Positions 21,181-36,108 of a stretch of DNA of 64,000 bases are shown here, in pieces. Location of the stretch: positions 1,471,237 through 1,535,236 of the forward strand of contig NW_021167088.1 of the NCBI RefSeq assembly GCF_003711515.1. The letters are read 5' to 3'. Origin of the DNA: Sodiomyces alkalinus F11. Lineage: Eukaryota > Ascomycota > Sordariomycetes > Glomerellales > Plectosphaerellaceae. Position 1 is the stretch's first letter. Every line of letters starts with the position of its first letter. Below the pieces are notes generated by a model that was not told where the DNA came from, did no database searches, and saw only the letters and a list, made by a program, of their open reading frames with translations. The position numbers were made by a program, and so were the translations under genes.

Positions 21181-22879
21181 ATGCCGCGTGCCAAGCGAGG
21201 GGTTCGATTCCCTCACAAGGCCAACAACAATGGCCATACTTCTGACCGCCGCTCGAGCTTCAGCGACTTCAGCGAAGAGGGTTCCTCTCCAGCAAAACCC
21301 AGATCGTCTTCTCAGTCGCAACATCAGACCCTCCACGAGATCAAAGAGGTACGGCTATCTTCTTCTTCTTCTTTTCTTTCCCATGCTGACTTGCCTCCCT
21401 CACAACAGCGTCAGGCTCCCGAAGACGAGAAACGCGCCGCGTACGAGAAGAAAAAGGCCAACTTCATCACCCGCACCTTCTGGACCTTTGTCATGGTCGC
21501 CGGCTTCCTGACCGCCCTCTTCATGGGCCACATCTACATCATCTGCGTCATCACCGTCATCCAGGTCGTCTCCTTCAAGGAGGTCATTGCCATCTCCAGC
21601 GTCCCGACCCGCGCCCGCAAGCTACGCCCCTCCAAGAGTCTGAACTGGTACTGGCTGGCCACCACCATGTACTACCTCTACGGCGAATCTGTCATCTACT
21701 ATTTTAAGCACATCGTTCTCGTTGACAAGGTTCTCCTGCCTCTGGCCACCCATCATCGCTTCATCAGCTTTCTTCTCTACATCTTTGGTATGTACCTCTG
21801 CTGTCCTGGAAAGGGTCTGCATCCTGGGACCATCTGCTTACCTCCGCCCTCCGCCCTCTTTACCTCGCAGGCTTCGTCTTCTTCGTCACCACCCTTCACG
21901 CCGGCCACTTCAAGTTCCAGTTCACCCAGTTCGCCTGGACGCACATGGCCCTGTACCTCATCGTCGTCCAGGCTCACTTCGTCATGAATAACGTCTTCGA
22001 GGGCATGATCTGGTTCTTCCTCCCCGCTACCCTCGTCATCACCAACGACATCTTCGCCTACGTCGTCGGCATCACCTTTGGCCGCACTCAGCTCATCAAG
22101 CTGTCGCCCAAGAAGACGGTGGAGGGTTTCCTCGGCGCGTGGCTCATGACCCTCGTGGGGGGCGTCATCACCACAAAGATTCTGATGCACTCCAGCTACT
22201 TCATCTGTCCTGTCAATGTAAGCCGTAGCTCTCCGCCGTCTCCCTCTCCCTCTCCCTCTCCCTTTCCCCTCCGCTGACCGGCGACCCGCCCTGTAGGACC
22301 TCGCTGCCAATATCTTCACTGGCCTCGAATGCGAGCCCAATCCCGCTTTCCTGCCCAAGGTGTACAGCCTTCCCCACTACTTCTTCCTACCGCCCAACGC
22401 CAACCTCTCCTTCACCATCACCCCTATCCAGCTCCACACCCTGGTTCTGGCCACCTTCGCTTCCCTCATCGCGCCCTTTGGCGGCTTCTTCGCCTCTGGC
22501 TTGAAGCGGACCTTCAAGATCAAGGATTTCGGCGACTCCATCCCTGGCCATGGCGGCATGACCGATCGCATGGACTGCCAGTTCATCATGGGCTTCTTCA
22601 CCTACGTATACTACCACACTTTCATTGCCATCAATAAGGCCGCCAGCCTCGGTACTGTTATGGAACTGGCCATCACTGGCTTGACCCTCGACGAGCAGAA
22701 GGAGCTGATCCGGGGCATGGCACGCTACCTCTCCAACCAAGGTGTTGCTCATAGCGATGAAGTAGGTCCCTCCTTTGTCCTCTCCCCGGCTTTTCGTGCA
22801 AACGTCGACATGAAGATGCTGACTTCTCTCGCAGCTTTACGAGTGCATCGATAAGTCTCTGGCGCAGGGTCTGTCATGA
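21181..22879 (+). CDS. CDS1: Phosphatidate cytidylyltransferase (CDP-diacylglycerol synthase)
   Basis: Five exons: 21181-21348, 21409-21787, 21871-22217, 22297-22761, 22835-22879; 467 aa. Every intron is GT-AG and phase-consistent. It makes CDP-diacylglycerol from CTP and phosphatidic acid, the precursor of PI, PS, PG and cardiolipin, in the ER membrane. Six to eight membrane segments are visible. Catalytic motifs seen are PATLVITNDIFAYVVG with GRTQLIKLSPKKTVEGF, and the family signature DFGDSIPGHGGMTDRMDCQ close to the C-terminus. The soluble N-terminus is basic and Ser-rich. The short last exon gives ...HSDELYECIDKSLAQGLS. Intron 1 (60 nt) is a stop-free multiple of three; without splicing it would add 20 Ser-rich residues absent from relatives. 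Confidence 0.95.
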
Positions 22880-23653
22880 AGACGTTATCTGAGTATAGTT
22901 CAGAGAGATTGGGGATACTTCTGAACACATGCATGCACCTTTATGCGAGTCACGAACGGAAAGAGTGTCAGTACAAAATGGTGCTTCAATGTGGGTGAAG
23001 AGGCATTGGGTAGGGGCAGCCTCTCACGGGATATGCAGCCAACGTTTATCCTCCGCGACCCGGAACCAAAGGAAACGCACTCTCTTTGTGTGCTACTATC
23101 CAGACGGCTGTCTTGGGATGCGATGGGATCCGGCTGGTTGGTCTAAGGCCCCTTTTTTGTATCATACATATCCAGCATCGTCGACTTGGCGTGTCACCGA
23201 CTCGGGCTGCAACGGCCATCTTTCTATAATTCTCTTACATGTAACATCCATTTCAGCATTTGGATCTCACAGTCACTCATCCACAAGCATAGACACACGA
23301 AAGCCATAGAAGCACAGATGAATCATGGATGAGACACGTCTTCACTCGGCCATTTTCATATGTACTCACATTGCATCCAGAGGTAGGATCTTGGTTTGGG
23401 CGTGTGAACAATAGGATTAAGCTTCCGATTATAATTTCTGTTAGAACGGGATGCTATGCCCCTGGCTTTCACGCCTCAGCCAAACAAGCTTATCCGAGAA
23501 GCTATCCTCTTCGTCGAAGCTTCAAACACGAACAACAACATGCCACCCACCCTACAAGCCAACTAACTATACTGTACACTTCGTCATACATCATGCCGTC
23601 CTCGTCAAACAGCCCTCAGGGGTGTAATCATAACATTGTGCCATGCGAACAGT
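22880..23653. other. Convergent intergenic region
   Basis: 774 bases between the CDP-DAG synthase and the secreted protein gene, both ending here. ORFs at 22929-23309 and 23329-23664 lack motifs and overlap the expected 3' UTRs. Nothing else is seen. Confidence 0.6.
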
Positions 23654-24543
23654 TCAGCCGTTGAAGCTGACATGGACGTGATCCCTGTTTCTCTCGTCAG
23701 CATTGTCCCATCTTGCCTTCAAGAGAAGAAGAAAAACTTACCAGTGGTTCTGGGTAATATCACCCCGATCCTCCTGGACACGCCACCCGGTCCACGGAAC
23801 AACATTATCGACAGTAGGGCTCCAAATCCTCTGACCCCAGATCACATACTTGAGGTTTAACGCCGCCCGGTTATTCATAACCCACTCCGCCATGTCCCGG
23901 CCCGAGAGGGTAGCCGCGCCGCCGCTATCCCCAATCATGAAATCGATAGCGCGCCCACAGCAGTGGTCGCTGCTGCTGCTCGTGCACGCGCAGTCGCGGA
24001 TACAGAAGAACTCGCGCGTGCGGCCGGGGAACTGGCCGTTAATAGTGGCGGCGCCGTCGATAGCGACCTGCTGGCACGACGACGCGGGCGGGAGCCGCGG
24101 GTTCGGGTCGTAGCCGCCGAAGCCGACCTCGTTACTGCTACAGCACATCATGGCGGAAGGGCCGGGGCACTGGTTCGCCACGGTGTCGCCGGCGCAGTCG
24201 GAGACCCAGCGGCAGTTACCCTGCGCGCCGTTATCGCAGGAGGGCTTGGAGCAGCATTTTACGTCGGCGGGGTCTAGCGGGCAGGCGTTGTCGATGGTGC
24301 TGCCGCCGGCGGCGGAGCAGGCTGCGGTTGAGACGCAGACGCCTGGGGTGTTTTGGACTTTTGTTAGCCAGACAAGACCTCTGTGACTCACAAGAGGTGA
24401 CTTGTGACGGCACGGGGAAGATGAAAGGGGCGAGGATGAGGACACGACGTACCAGCGATGCCATCGGGACCTTCACAGGGCTCGTTGAGGGCGGCCAAGG
24501 CCGTGGTGGCCGAGAGGGCGACAAGAAGTTCGCGAAGCTGCAT
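23654..24543 (-). CDS. Secreted Cys-rich protein with C-terminal HWDHVH motif
   Basis: Three exons: 24543-24453, 24342-23742, 23684-23654; 240 aa. Introns are 24452-24343 (GTACGT...CAG) and 23741-23685 (GTAAGT...CAG). MQLRELLVALSATTALAAL is a signal peptide. Two Cys-rich repeats follow, CVSTAACSAAGGS...CPLDPADVKCC and CRWVSDCAGD...CPGPSAMMCC. The C-terminal domain has RDCACTSSSSDHCCGRAID, LKYVIWGQRIWSP and NHW-DHVHVSFNG. The 31-nt last exon is needed to complete HWDHVHVSF, strong support for the model. The H-x2-H-x-H arrangement resembles metal sites of D-Ala-D-Ala (M15/VanY-like) peptidases, and the domain resembles the fungal ARB_07466-like C-terminal domain. Cell-wall or bacterial peptidoglycan targets are possible, but function is unproven. 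Secreted, probably disulfide-rich. Confidence 0.82.
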
Positions 24544-26199
24544 GGCGATGAGAACGATATACGTAGCAAGTCGATTGATAAGTGGTAAATTGGTAATGCG
24601 AATACTAGAGAATCTGAAGGGAGAACGGGGCCGGCCCCCTTTTATGTTCCTGGTCCCGCTGGATGAGTTCGCAGAAGCTCTCCTGAGACGTTGTCTTGCT
24701 CGTCCAAACCACGCCGAACCGCTGACGATCCCCCAGGCTGCGGCCCCGTCCGTCTCGATCAACAGTCCATCATCAACGTAAGCCGGTAACAGTCCCAAAC
24801 GCTACGACGTTACAGCGTGCACATCCTCCACCACTTACGAGAATTCTACCCCTTCCGCCCGTGCTTGGCCAGCGTCATGGACCTGCCTCTAACCTGCGAC
24901 CTTCCCCCTTCTTTCTGGGATTCCCTTCTCAACTGTAAGGAGGAAGGAGGAACCACACAACATCGTTAAGGTGCCCTGTAGTTGTAAGAAGAAAAGGGGG
25001 GTTCAGAGAGACTTGGGGAGGTGATTACGGGGTGATCACTGATCTACTGCTGATCCCTTTTGGGGATAGCGAGGATCAGTTATCTAGTCGGGCAATTTCT
25101 GGCGAAAGGAAGAGACGCAAGACTGAATATCAGCTGATAAGCACATAGTCAGTGGCGGTCCCGTCTTGCTCCTATATTCACATGCACCTACACGTATTAG
25201 TGAAGGTTGGCGGATTCCAGGGTCGAATTCATGCATGGAAACTCGGGGGCAGTATGTAGATCGAGGGGGATCACGCTGCACGCATGCCAGGAGAGCAGCA
25301 TGAAGAATTTCGGCGACTATGACGAATCTGTGAGTTGATGATCGACATGGGGCTATGGTCCTGGTTCGCGAGTACTGTTGCATTTCAGAAGAATGCGGGT
25401 GAAGAACTGTCGATCCCTCGGTGCCCGCATTCGCCTGGAATGTCATGCATTCGCAGCGTTTTACACGTGCGGACTCCGGAGTATCCTAGCACCTCGGTGG
25501 CTTTCTTAACTGCCGGGGATTTCGGATTCCTGCACCATGACGATCGCGGGAGACGCAGCAACGCTGAAAACAGAACCACCTTCCAGAAACTGCAACACGA
25601 ATGAACGATCGTCCATCACACCCAGCTATCGATAAGAGTTGAGATCTTCAACTGCAATCACCTCGGCTCGGGACTTGTTCATGTGAAAGGCTTGCCGCTT
25701 GGGGTTCGTCTTGCAAAGACTGCGAAGTGACTTGCTCCCTTTTCATAACCCTTCAACTCAAAGTCTTTAGTAGGGGGAAATGTTGGATCAGATATCTAGA
25801 AATATATCAGATCCTTGACCAACACTTCCGTGATAATATTGGGCCCCTTTTGCTGCATGTGGCCCCCTACGTGTCGCTACAGTTTACATTGAGCCAACCC
25901 ATCCGGTCCATGGGATCCCTCTAGAATCGACCCCCTGGTTCTCCGACCAAACTAATAGCAAGACATATCAGTCAGACTCAACAATCACTTACGAATTAGA
26001 CACACGATACATATATGCCATCAAACTCCCAATCAGATTATGACGACCCTTCGCATTTGCGTCACGGTGCTGGGAAAAACCCCGCGAGGGGAGAAAAACC
26101 AGCACCAAGGGATAGAAAAAGGACCACACGACAGAACTACGTACTAGGCACCAACCAAACCCCGGACAGCAGGGTAAAAGCGAGGACAGCAGATGCCGT
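24544..26199. other. Intergenic region
   Basis: 1.65 kb with lower GC. It holds an imperfect inverted repeat at about 25781-25830 (GTTGGATCAGATAT facing ATATATCAGATCCTTGACCAAC). Small ORFs on both strands have no motif. No tRNA or other RNA gene was recognised. Confidence 0.5.
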
Positions 26200-27980
<1,781 letters not shown>

Positions 27981-28211
27981 TCCGACATTGACAGGCTCAA
28001 AGACTTAAACTGCAGGCTGTATGAATGACCGAGAAAAGGTTTCCTGGAGTTGAGCGAGTTTGGCGTGAATTCACAACTGCAGTGTGATCAATGTGATGGA
28101 GAGAAGAGGACTGGATGGACTCGTCGGACTGAATAGGTGATGGCGGTGAGACCGTGAGACCGTGAGACCCCGCTCGGCAGGTGCGATGAGATTATTAATC
28201 GTCAACACCGG
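27981..28211. other. MetAP2 upstream region, cut off by a transposon
   Basis: 231 bases between the MetAP2 ATG and the target-site duplication of the copia element. It contains a short GTGAGACC repeat (about 28146-28169). It has normal base composition, with no sign that RIP spread into it. Confidence 0.6.
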
Positions 28212-28216
28212 ATGAC

Positions 28217-28467
28217 TGTGAAAACACAAGATTAACCTAGTATGCATTACGTAAGGAATTATGTTAATTTAAGAGCTAGGGTAGATATCTAGTCTAGGCG
28301 ATACGGGCCAGGGTACTTAAGCAGAACGGTTTCCCTATATAAACACCGTTCGTTTAATATACCTACGCCCGAAGAGTCTACTGTTTTTATACCGACGATT
28401 TCCCACAGGACTAGTTATTAGACCACGGCTGTATAGGGCCGATACAGTTATGCGTTATACGTTTATA
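28217..28467 (-). repeat. Copia LTR, left copy (3' LTR of the minus-strand element)
   Basis: 251 bp, starting TGTG and ending GTTTATA, repeated at equal length at 42257-42507. Differences are mostly C/T and G/A. Next to it on the minus strand is the purine tract AAAGGGGAG (28468-28477), a typical polypurine tract, which fixes the orientation. Confidence 0.92.
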
Positions 28468-31400
28468 CTCCCCTTTAAATCGTTAGGTATCTAGGCAGTA
28501 GAGGAGCGACGATTTAGCTCACGTTAACTAGTAATCCTACTAGTAACCTATAGTATCTATTCTATCTTAAGGAGGCCTTTAAAGTAGTTAAACGGCCCTA
28601 ATTATAAGGGCTTTATAAAGCCGTCGGCGGGGTTATTAGCGCTCTTAATATACTCGATCTTAACCTCCTTATAGTCTATAGCGTTAAAGACGTAAGAGTA
28701 GTTAAGCAGCGTGAACTTACTACGATTAGAACGCTCTGACTTCGCGATAGCGTTAGTATTATCGACTTTAATAGTAATAAGGGCGAGGTCCTCGTTAAGC
28801 TCACGTAGGAGGTAGCGTATCTATTAAGCAGTTTACACTGCATTGCTAAGAGCGTAGAACTCGGCTTTAGGTATAGATTTTATAACGCGAGCTTAGCGTT
28901 TAGAAGACTAAGCTATAGGAGCTCTAGCTATAAAAAACACCTATCTAGTAGTTAATTTAGCGCCCTTAGAGTCGGCGAAGCTAGAGTCGGAGGCTCCGTA
29001 AAGTCCTAGACGGTTATTAGTAGGTTAGTAGTCTTTATTACGGAAGATAAGCCTATTAGATAGGCGGCCGCGAAGGTATTATAGGATCCTTTTAACACCG
29101 ACGAGGTGGTTATCGAGGGGCGCGTGACTAAAGTGTCCCTAAAAGGAGGCAGCGTAGATACTATCGGGTCTTATTAGGTATACTGGGTATAATAGTTTCC
29201 CTATAATTTTACGGTATAGGGTATATTCTTCTTCGTCTAGCGGTATAGTAGTGATATTATTAGTTCCGGGTCCGGGGGTAGCGTTAGTTCCTCTGCCCAC
29301 GGCGGTAGCGAGGTGGTTTAGATCTATTAGTGTAGTTACCGACCTTATAGTGGTGTAGTTAAGTTCCTTAAGGGCCTCCGCGATATAGGCGTCTTATATA
29401 ATTACGGTACGGTTAGGTTCCTATTAAATATAGACTCTAAGGAAGTAATCGGTGAGGCCTAGGTCGATAATATTAAGGCGTTTAGCTAGTTAATTAAATA
29501 GCTAGGGGGTTACTATAGGAGGGCCGGTAACGAGGAAGTCGTTAATATACGTGGAAACGATAACGCCGACGGTAGTATTACGATAAATCGTAGGATCAGA
29601 AATTAGTAGTTTATAGCTAAGGGTATCTAGTTCTTTACGGAGCCGTTATTACTATTAGTAGCCTCCCTGCTTTAGGCCGTAGAGGGCTTTACAGAGGCGT
29701 ATAAGGAGGTTAGAGTGCTAGCCGAGTTAAGTTACGAGGTGTTAATACTAGGGGTTCTTAAAGAAGTCCGATAGTATACCGAACTACCTTATATAGACCT
29801 ATTCCTTAAGGTCGCCGTAAAGATAGGCGCCGACGACGTTAAACTAACGAATAGGCTATCTATTAATCGTTACGAGGGCGATAATAATACGCTATAAGGC
29901 TGCTTTAATAGTGGAGGCGTAGGTGTTATAGTAGTCGATCCTATACCGTTATTAGAAGCCTCTAGCGATTACCCTGGCTTTACGTTTTTCGAGGAGGCCG
30001 TTCTTCTTCTTATATTTTAGCACGATTTTTACGGTTAGCCTATAGCTCCGTTACTTTAGAAGAGACTTAAAAGACAGGGCACCGTAACTAATCAGGCTAA
30101 GGATCTCGTCGTAGATAGCCTTTTTCTAGGAGGGCTAGTTAAGCAGGCGGCGTGCCTTTACTACGCTTTTAGAGTCCGGCGTGGTTTATTAGTTACCCTT
30201 ATTATCGGTGGGCGAGGATCCGGCGTTATTATTACGTAGGCGTTAAATATCCGCGGGGTCCACGCCGGGTAGTGGTTTCTTAACTATAAATGTGGCTCCG
30301 AGGGATACCTTATATTCCTTTAGGTTAACCGTTAGTTCTATAGCGTACAGCTAGTGGCTATTAAGGCTTTATAGGTCTTTATAACCTACGATTAAAGGAT
30401 CGTTACAGGCGTTAGTAGTATACGTTACGGTGCTTTCGGTGCTATAAACGATATCGTATACTATTAAGAAAGTCGGTCTAGGCGGGGTAGCGAGTAGTTA
30501 TTTATCTAGTTCCGGTATACCGGTTAGAGGGTGAAGGTTATTACGATAGTTCCCGGGTGGTTAGCTTTATACTGCCGAGGGTTATACCTGCGAGGGGATA
30601 CCGCTATCGTGATAGTCCTCGTGGAAGATTACCTAGCTAGGCATAACTAGCCTGCCTTTAGGTTACTCGACCTATTTGGTGGCGGGAATCTAAACGCGGT
30701 ATAGGTACTCCCCTTTAAATCCGATACGGATACCCTCTTCCGCGCGGGTGTTAAGCTTATAAGCCTTTACCCTAATCTCGGGGGGGATATAAGTAAAGAC
30801 TCTGCAGCCGAGGGTCCTTAAGTAGTGGATAAGTGGCTTATTATTATAGCCGGGAGCTAGGTCGTCGTAGTAGGCTTAGTAAGGGGTCTTCTTATAGACT
30901 ACGGAGGTGGCCGTGATATTACTAAGGTATACGGAGCTACGGAGGATTTTAGGCTATAGAAAACGGGGGATATCGGCACTAACTGCTATTTTCCTACCCT
31001 TATCGAGGATAGCGCGGATAGACCTTTCCGTAACGCCGTTCTATTCGTGGCCGTAAGGAGGGCTATTTAAAAAAGAGGTGCCCTAGGCTTAGGGGTTATA
31101 GCGAAGACCGTTACTAAGGAACTCCCCTACGTTATCGGTATATACGTGCCGTATAGGTTATTCCTAGCGGTTACTATATAAGGTCAGGGCGTTAAGTAGC
31201 AGGCGGCCGAGGTCTCCTTTTATCTTAGAGGTGAGGAGGCCCTTCTTCCGGGAGGCGTTGTCCGTTATACTAAGGCCGTACTTATCGCTAGATAGTCTAA
31301 CGGGCTTTAGCTCGAAGATATCGATGTGCTAAAGCTCCCCTACATGGGTAGCACGGGGGCGGGGGTCCTTAGGGCTATACCTAACGCTATAGGAGAGGTT

Positions 31401-33262
31401 ATAAACTACGCAGGGTTAGCCGTTTATTTTTCCGGCTTCTAGAGTGTTTTTTAGTGATTTTAACGGTGTTACGGAGGTCCTTACAATTAACGTGGCTAAG
31501 GCGTTAGTGCTAAAGGCGTGTCTGTAGTGCCTACGGTGCCTATAAGGTTACCGCTCCAGTTTACGGATCGTCGAGTCGTTAGTCGGCAGGTTATACTATA
31601 CCTGGTTAGGGCTTATTAGGCTATACCTTGCTCGGCGGTACCCTAACTAGTAGTGTTATAGAGGGTAATAGGGTAACTATCACGGAATTAGGTGCGATAT
31701 AGAAGACGGCTACAGGATCGCTAGGGTGGCTAAGGAAGAAGCCGCGGGTGGCTATATCGATAGTGGCGATACCTTCGCCTGCCTTATTTTTTAGGATATT
31801 ACGGTCTAAATAACTGCTACCTGCGTATATTATCTCCCCTGATATTATATTAATATAAAGGCCGGGAATACGAACCGTTCGTTACAGGATAATAACCTTC
31901 TCTTTACCGTTAGGGCCTTATAGATATACCTTAGCCACCCCGATATAGGTGGGCTTAATAGTGCCGTTCGCGGTGATAATCTAGAACTGGTTTTATTCGA
32001 GGATTTCTCTATAGTTAATATAGGATTTAAAATCCCCTATAGAGTATAGTAAGACACCGGAATCCTATAGCTAGCGGTTATAAACGTGCTTCCTATTACC
32101 TTAGAAGACGTATTCCACGAGGGTTATAGGTGCCCTGGGTATTATTAGGCGTTCGCTATTAGTGGCGGTTACGGCGGCGCCGTTCTAGGGTTCTTCTATA
32201 GCGGTATCGGTGCCACTATAGGCATAGTGGGCAGTGGCCTCGTCGTAAGGCTTACTATCCGTTGCCCTCCGCCCGTCGATTAGACTATTATAAGCGTCGG
32301 TGGCGGTTTAGGCGGGGGGCTTAGGCACGGGGATTTCCCCGGGGTAAATCGTCAGATCTTCTATATCTATAAAGGGGGTGCCGTGGAGGTAGTCTTAGTA
32401 TAGACCTTTAAGTTACACCAGCGCTTATAGGCAGGCGCGGCTAGTAAAGACGCTATTATTATTATCTAGATAGTCCTCCAGGCTATTAAGGGCGTTAATA
32501 GCTCCCTTATTAGTATTAACGTTATTATTACGGTCGTTGCCGCTATTATTATTATTACGGCTATAGCCTCCGCGGCCGTAGCCTCCGCGGCTATAACCTC
32601 TCCCTCCTCGGTTATTAATATTATTATGCCTAAGGCCTCCAGGGGAGCCGTAATCCTCTATTTTATGCGTTTCCGGCCAAGGGCAGTTAGGGGTCGTATA
32701 AGGCTTGCAGCGGTTATTGTAGGCAGCGTTAGATTATTTATTAGATTATTCCTTAGATCCGCTGCCTTATTAGTCGTTATTAGAGTTCCCTTACCGAGAG
32801 CCGCGGCGGTTATTATTACGGTTCTATTTTAATATCTCTTATTCCTATTCTAGCAGTTCATCGGTTATAATAGCGATATCGTGGGCCTTCTTCTTATCCT
32901 TCTTCCTATAAAAACGCTAGTTATCTTTATAGGATCAGTAGGTTCCGGGCAGGCTATTAACGATATTAGCGGCTATTAATTCGTTAGAGTAGTAGCCTCC
33001 TACTAATAGGATAATATCGCAGAGGTCTATATACTTAGAAAGATACGAACCTATAGACTTAAAGGACTATAGCTTTAGCTTAGAGGCCTATTTACTAGTA
33101 GAGATCTAAATCTCGATATCTAACGGCTTATACTTATTAAGGCGTTTCGTTATTTCCTAGGGCTGCTTAACGCCCTTAACCTCTCTTTTAACGGCTTGAT
33201 CTAGGGTTAATAGGAGGAAAAGGCGTGCCTTATCGCGCTTAGTGTGATTAACCTAGTAGTAT
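28468..33262 (-). mobile_element. Copia internal region, pol and part of gag (dead)
   Basis: Read on the minus strand, remnants appear in Ty1/copia order. RNase H and the end of pol lie next to the left LTR. The reverse transcriptase region is near 29.5 kb: at 29537-29566 the minus strand reads ...STYINDFLV, i.e. the copia YVDD box with Asp changed to Asn by G to A. Integrase remnants are around 31-31.6 kb, and a Cys-rich gag zinc-knuckle-like stretch is near 32.7 kb. Stops are frequent in every frame. The element continues beyond the nested insertion at 41675. Confidence 0.85.
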
Positions 33263-33267
33263 AGTAG
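33263..33267. repeat. Target-site duplication of the gypsy element (left)
   Basis: AGTAG directly precedes the left 310-bp LTR; the same five bases follow the right LTR at 41670-41674. Confidence 0.85.
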
Positions 33268-33577
33268 TGTTAGCTGTAGGATATAAGAAAGACTTAGGAG
33301 GTACTAGGATATAGCAGTGGACTACGTAGTAGACTACCGGCTGACTAATAAGTGGATATTTATTATATAAGACGGGGAGCTAGACTATTCTAGAAGGAAG
33401 GGGTTAGCGATTATCTCTCCTTTACACTACTACCTACCTTTAAGATACTCTTCCTATTAACCACTAGTTAACCTATAATTAGCCTCCTCTTATATAAGAC
33501 TAAGATCCTTATCTATTACTCCCTATTACCCTTTAGTTCTTATCCCTTCGGGGTAAACCTATATCTCCTTCTTAATA
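33268..33577 (+). repeat. Gypsy LTR, left copy (5' LTR)
   Basis: 310 bp, starting TGTTAG and ending CTTCTTAATA. The copy at 41360-41669 has exactly the same length, starts TATTAG and ends TTCTTAACA, so it keeps the canonical CA end that the left copy lost. The differences seen are almost all C/T or G/A, with a few transversions. Confidence 0.9.
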
Positions 33578-36108
33578 AGATAATCGCTATAAAAGCGGAT
33601 AGTAACCGTTAGGCAGGATTCGGTATATCTAAGACCTAATAGTTAAATAACGATCGGCCACTAGAGGCTTAGTCCGATGATAGTATTCGTATTTATATTA
33701 GCGATTCTTAGCCTAATTAAGTATCTTCGTTATTAGCGGCCGAATAGCTAACTAACTATAACCCTACCACTAAGAGCACTACTCGGCTATAGATAATTAG
33801 CAGTATAAGTAGTGTTATTAGTCTTTAACCCGAGTTTTAATTAAATTTTCCTCCTAGCCCTATAATCTCGGAGAATACCCCGATTCCACCTTATATATCT
33901 AATACTATAGATATAGATATAGATTAACCGTAGACTAGCTTAGGGTCTTATAAGACCACGATAAGTATTAACCTAAATCAGCTATACACGGGAAGTTAAT
34001 AAGATTAAGAGAATCGTTTACCTCTCATTTTATATTCCCGACCCTAATTACTAGTTAAACCGTAGTTACCTAGCCTTAGGGAGCTAGAAGATCTATTAGC
34101 TAAAGAGAATATATAGCTTAAATAAAAGAGATAAGAATAGTAGGCTCGTAAATAAGAGCGCTAGCGTTAATAATAGCTATATAATTAGTTAAAGAATATT
34201 CGGCAGTAACATACCGATAATATAGCCGCTACTTAATAGTAGGCGAATAATACTAACGATTTTAGTTGGGTAACTATATATTTATATCCCCTACCCCTAA
34301 CTCTTAGTAATTCAGCTATACCCCCGCCTAATATACTTATAGTATCTAGTCAGGCTTTATAGCCCTACTAACCTATTTAAAATTATTAACTTATTCCCGT
34401 CTAAATAGCCGCTACTCTATAGCCGACTACTTCGGAGAACCCTGCTTTTTCGAAACTTAATATATTAAATCCCTATTTTTCCGCTACTTCGTAGGCTTAA
34501 TATAAATCTTTTATTACGCAGATATAGCAGATTCGTATTATTAACCCTGCTCTTAACGATAACACTAACTATATTATTTTTACTATATAATACCTTATAC
34601 CCTCCTTACGATAGGATTATAACTTAGAAGCTAACCGACGGTAGCCTAATAGTAGGCTATCTTAGGACGAACTTTTAGCTTAGCTCCGCGATTAGATACT
34701 AGATAGTAATACTCGAGTTTTACGGGCGGTCTAATGTATATTCTATAAGGACTCACGGCAGGGTCCCTATTAATCCTACGATAATTTTAAAGCTAAATAA
34801 CGATTACTTAAATCCGAGCTCCCTATTCCCCTACCGGAGATTATTAGTATTACTTCTGTAATTACGAAATTACGAGATAATTTACGCCCTTAGATTATAC
34901 TAGGCGGCTTACCTATAACGTATCGTAAATTAGATTAACGGGCTAAATAGGCCGAATTAGTTCTTACTAAAAGTGGTAAATACATAGTTAACTATTAGTC
35001 GCATAATAATCGTTCTTAATATCACGGTCGTAATAACGATTTCCGGGGAACTAAGTATTTCTATAATAACGCCGCTAATATCACCACTACCTAATAGCAG
35101 AATACTTAGCCCACTTCCGTACCTCTAATTTATCGTCCTATTAATAAGATTACTTATTTTAAATATCGTGTAAAGGGCTATTACGCTAATACTTACCCGT
35201 AAAAACGTTCTTATTTATCCAGCTAATAGCAGACTACTAGTAATCTAACTAAACCTCCTACTACCACTGGCTCTAATACTATCCCTATCCCTACCCGTAT
35301 TATAGAGTTATATAATAATAATAATTAGGAATTATCCCCGCTATAGCTAAGTACTACTAGCTCTACCGTAAAGGTTAAAGTTAGTCTATAGCGGGGCAAA
35401 GAATAAATTAAGATCCTAGCTTTACTTAATAGTAGTATAGAATTTAGTCTAATCGACTATTCTCTTTTAGGAGCTACCGGCGGCTTAGTAGCTAGCCTAG
35501 TACAGAATCTCTCTTAGACTTTAGGTGGAGCCGATATTTAGATTCGGACTTACGGCACCACTACTATACTTTTTAAGGCGACCGATAATTAATCGGTTAC
35601 TAAATTATAGAAGGAGGAATTTCGAATTATTAATATTAATATAAATATAAAACACAAAATCATTCTAGGCGGCACTTAGCTCCACGCCGTTAACCCTACT
35701 ATTATCTAGCGGACTAATAAGTAGATCTACTCTTTATCCCCCGATCATTTTTCTCTTATCTTTACACCGAAGCAGATTTATTCGGCTAAACATAACGCGC
35801 GTTATACTATTATTTTATCTATAAATAAATATCTTTCTTCTTTACCACGGATTAACAGAGTTATATTATCGGCTACTTAATAGGAGGAGCCTAGTAATCT
35901 AACCGTTAATTCTAATATTCCTCCCTATTTATGTAATATTCCTACTATTTATTATAAGTTTAAAGATATTTTTAATATCGATCAAGTAGCGTTACTTCCT
36001 AGTTACTAATAATAGGATTATACTATTTAACTAGAGGATAATAAGTGCCTACTATTTAGACTAATTTACTCTTTATCTAATACTAAGCTATAAGTCCTCC
36101 GCGAATAT

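Noticed and set aside
21190..21215. tRNA T-loop-like GGTTCGATTCC
   Set aside because: Lies inside exon 1 of CDP-DAG synthase; no A box, anticodon arm or acceptor pairing around it.
32626..32832. 68-codon ORF inside the copia element
   Set aside because: Opposite strand to the element's pol/gag; a chance opening in RIP-mutated DNA.
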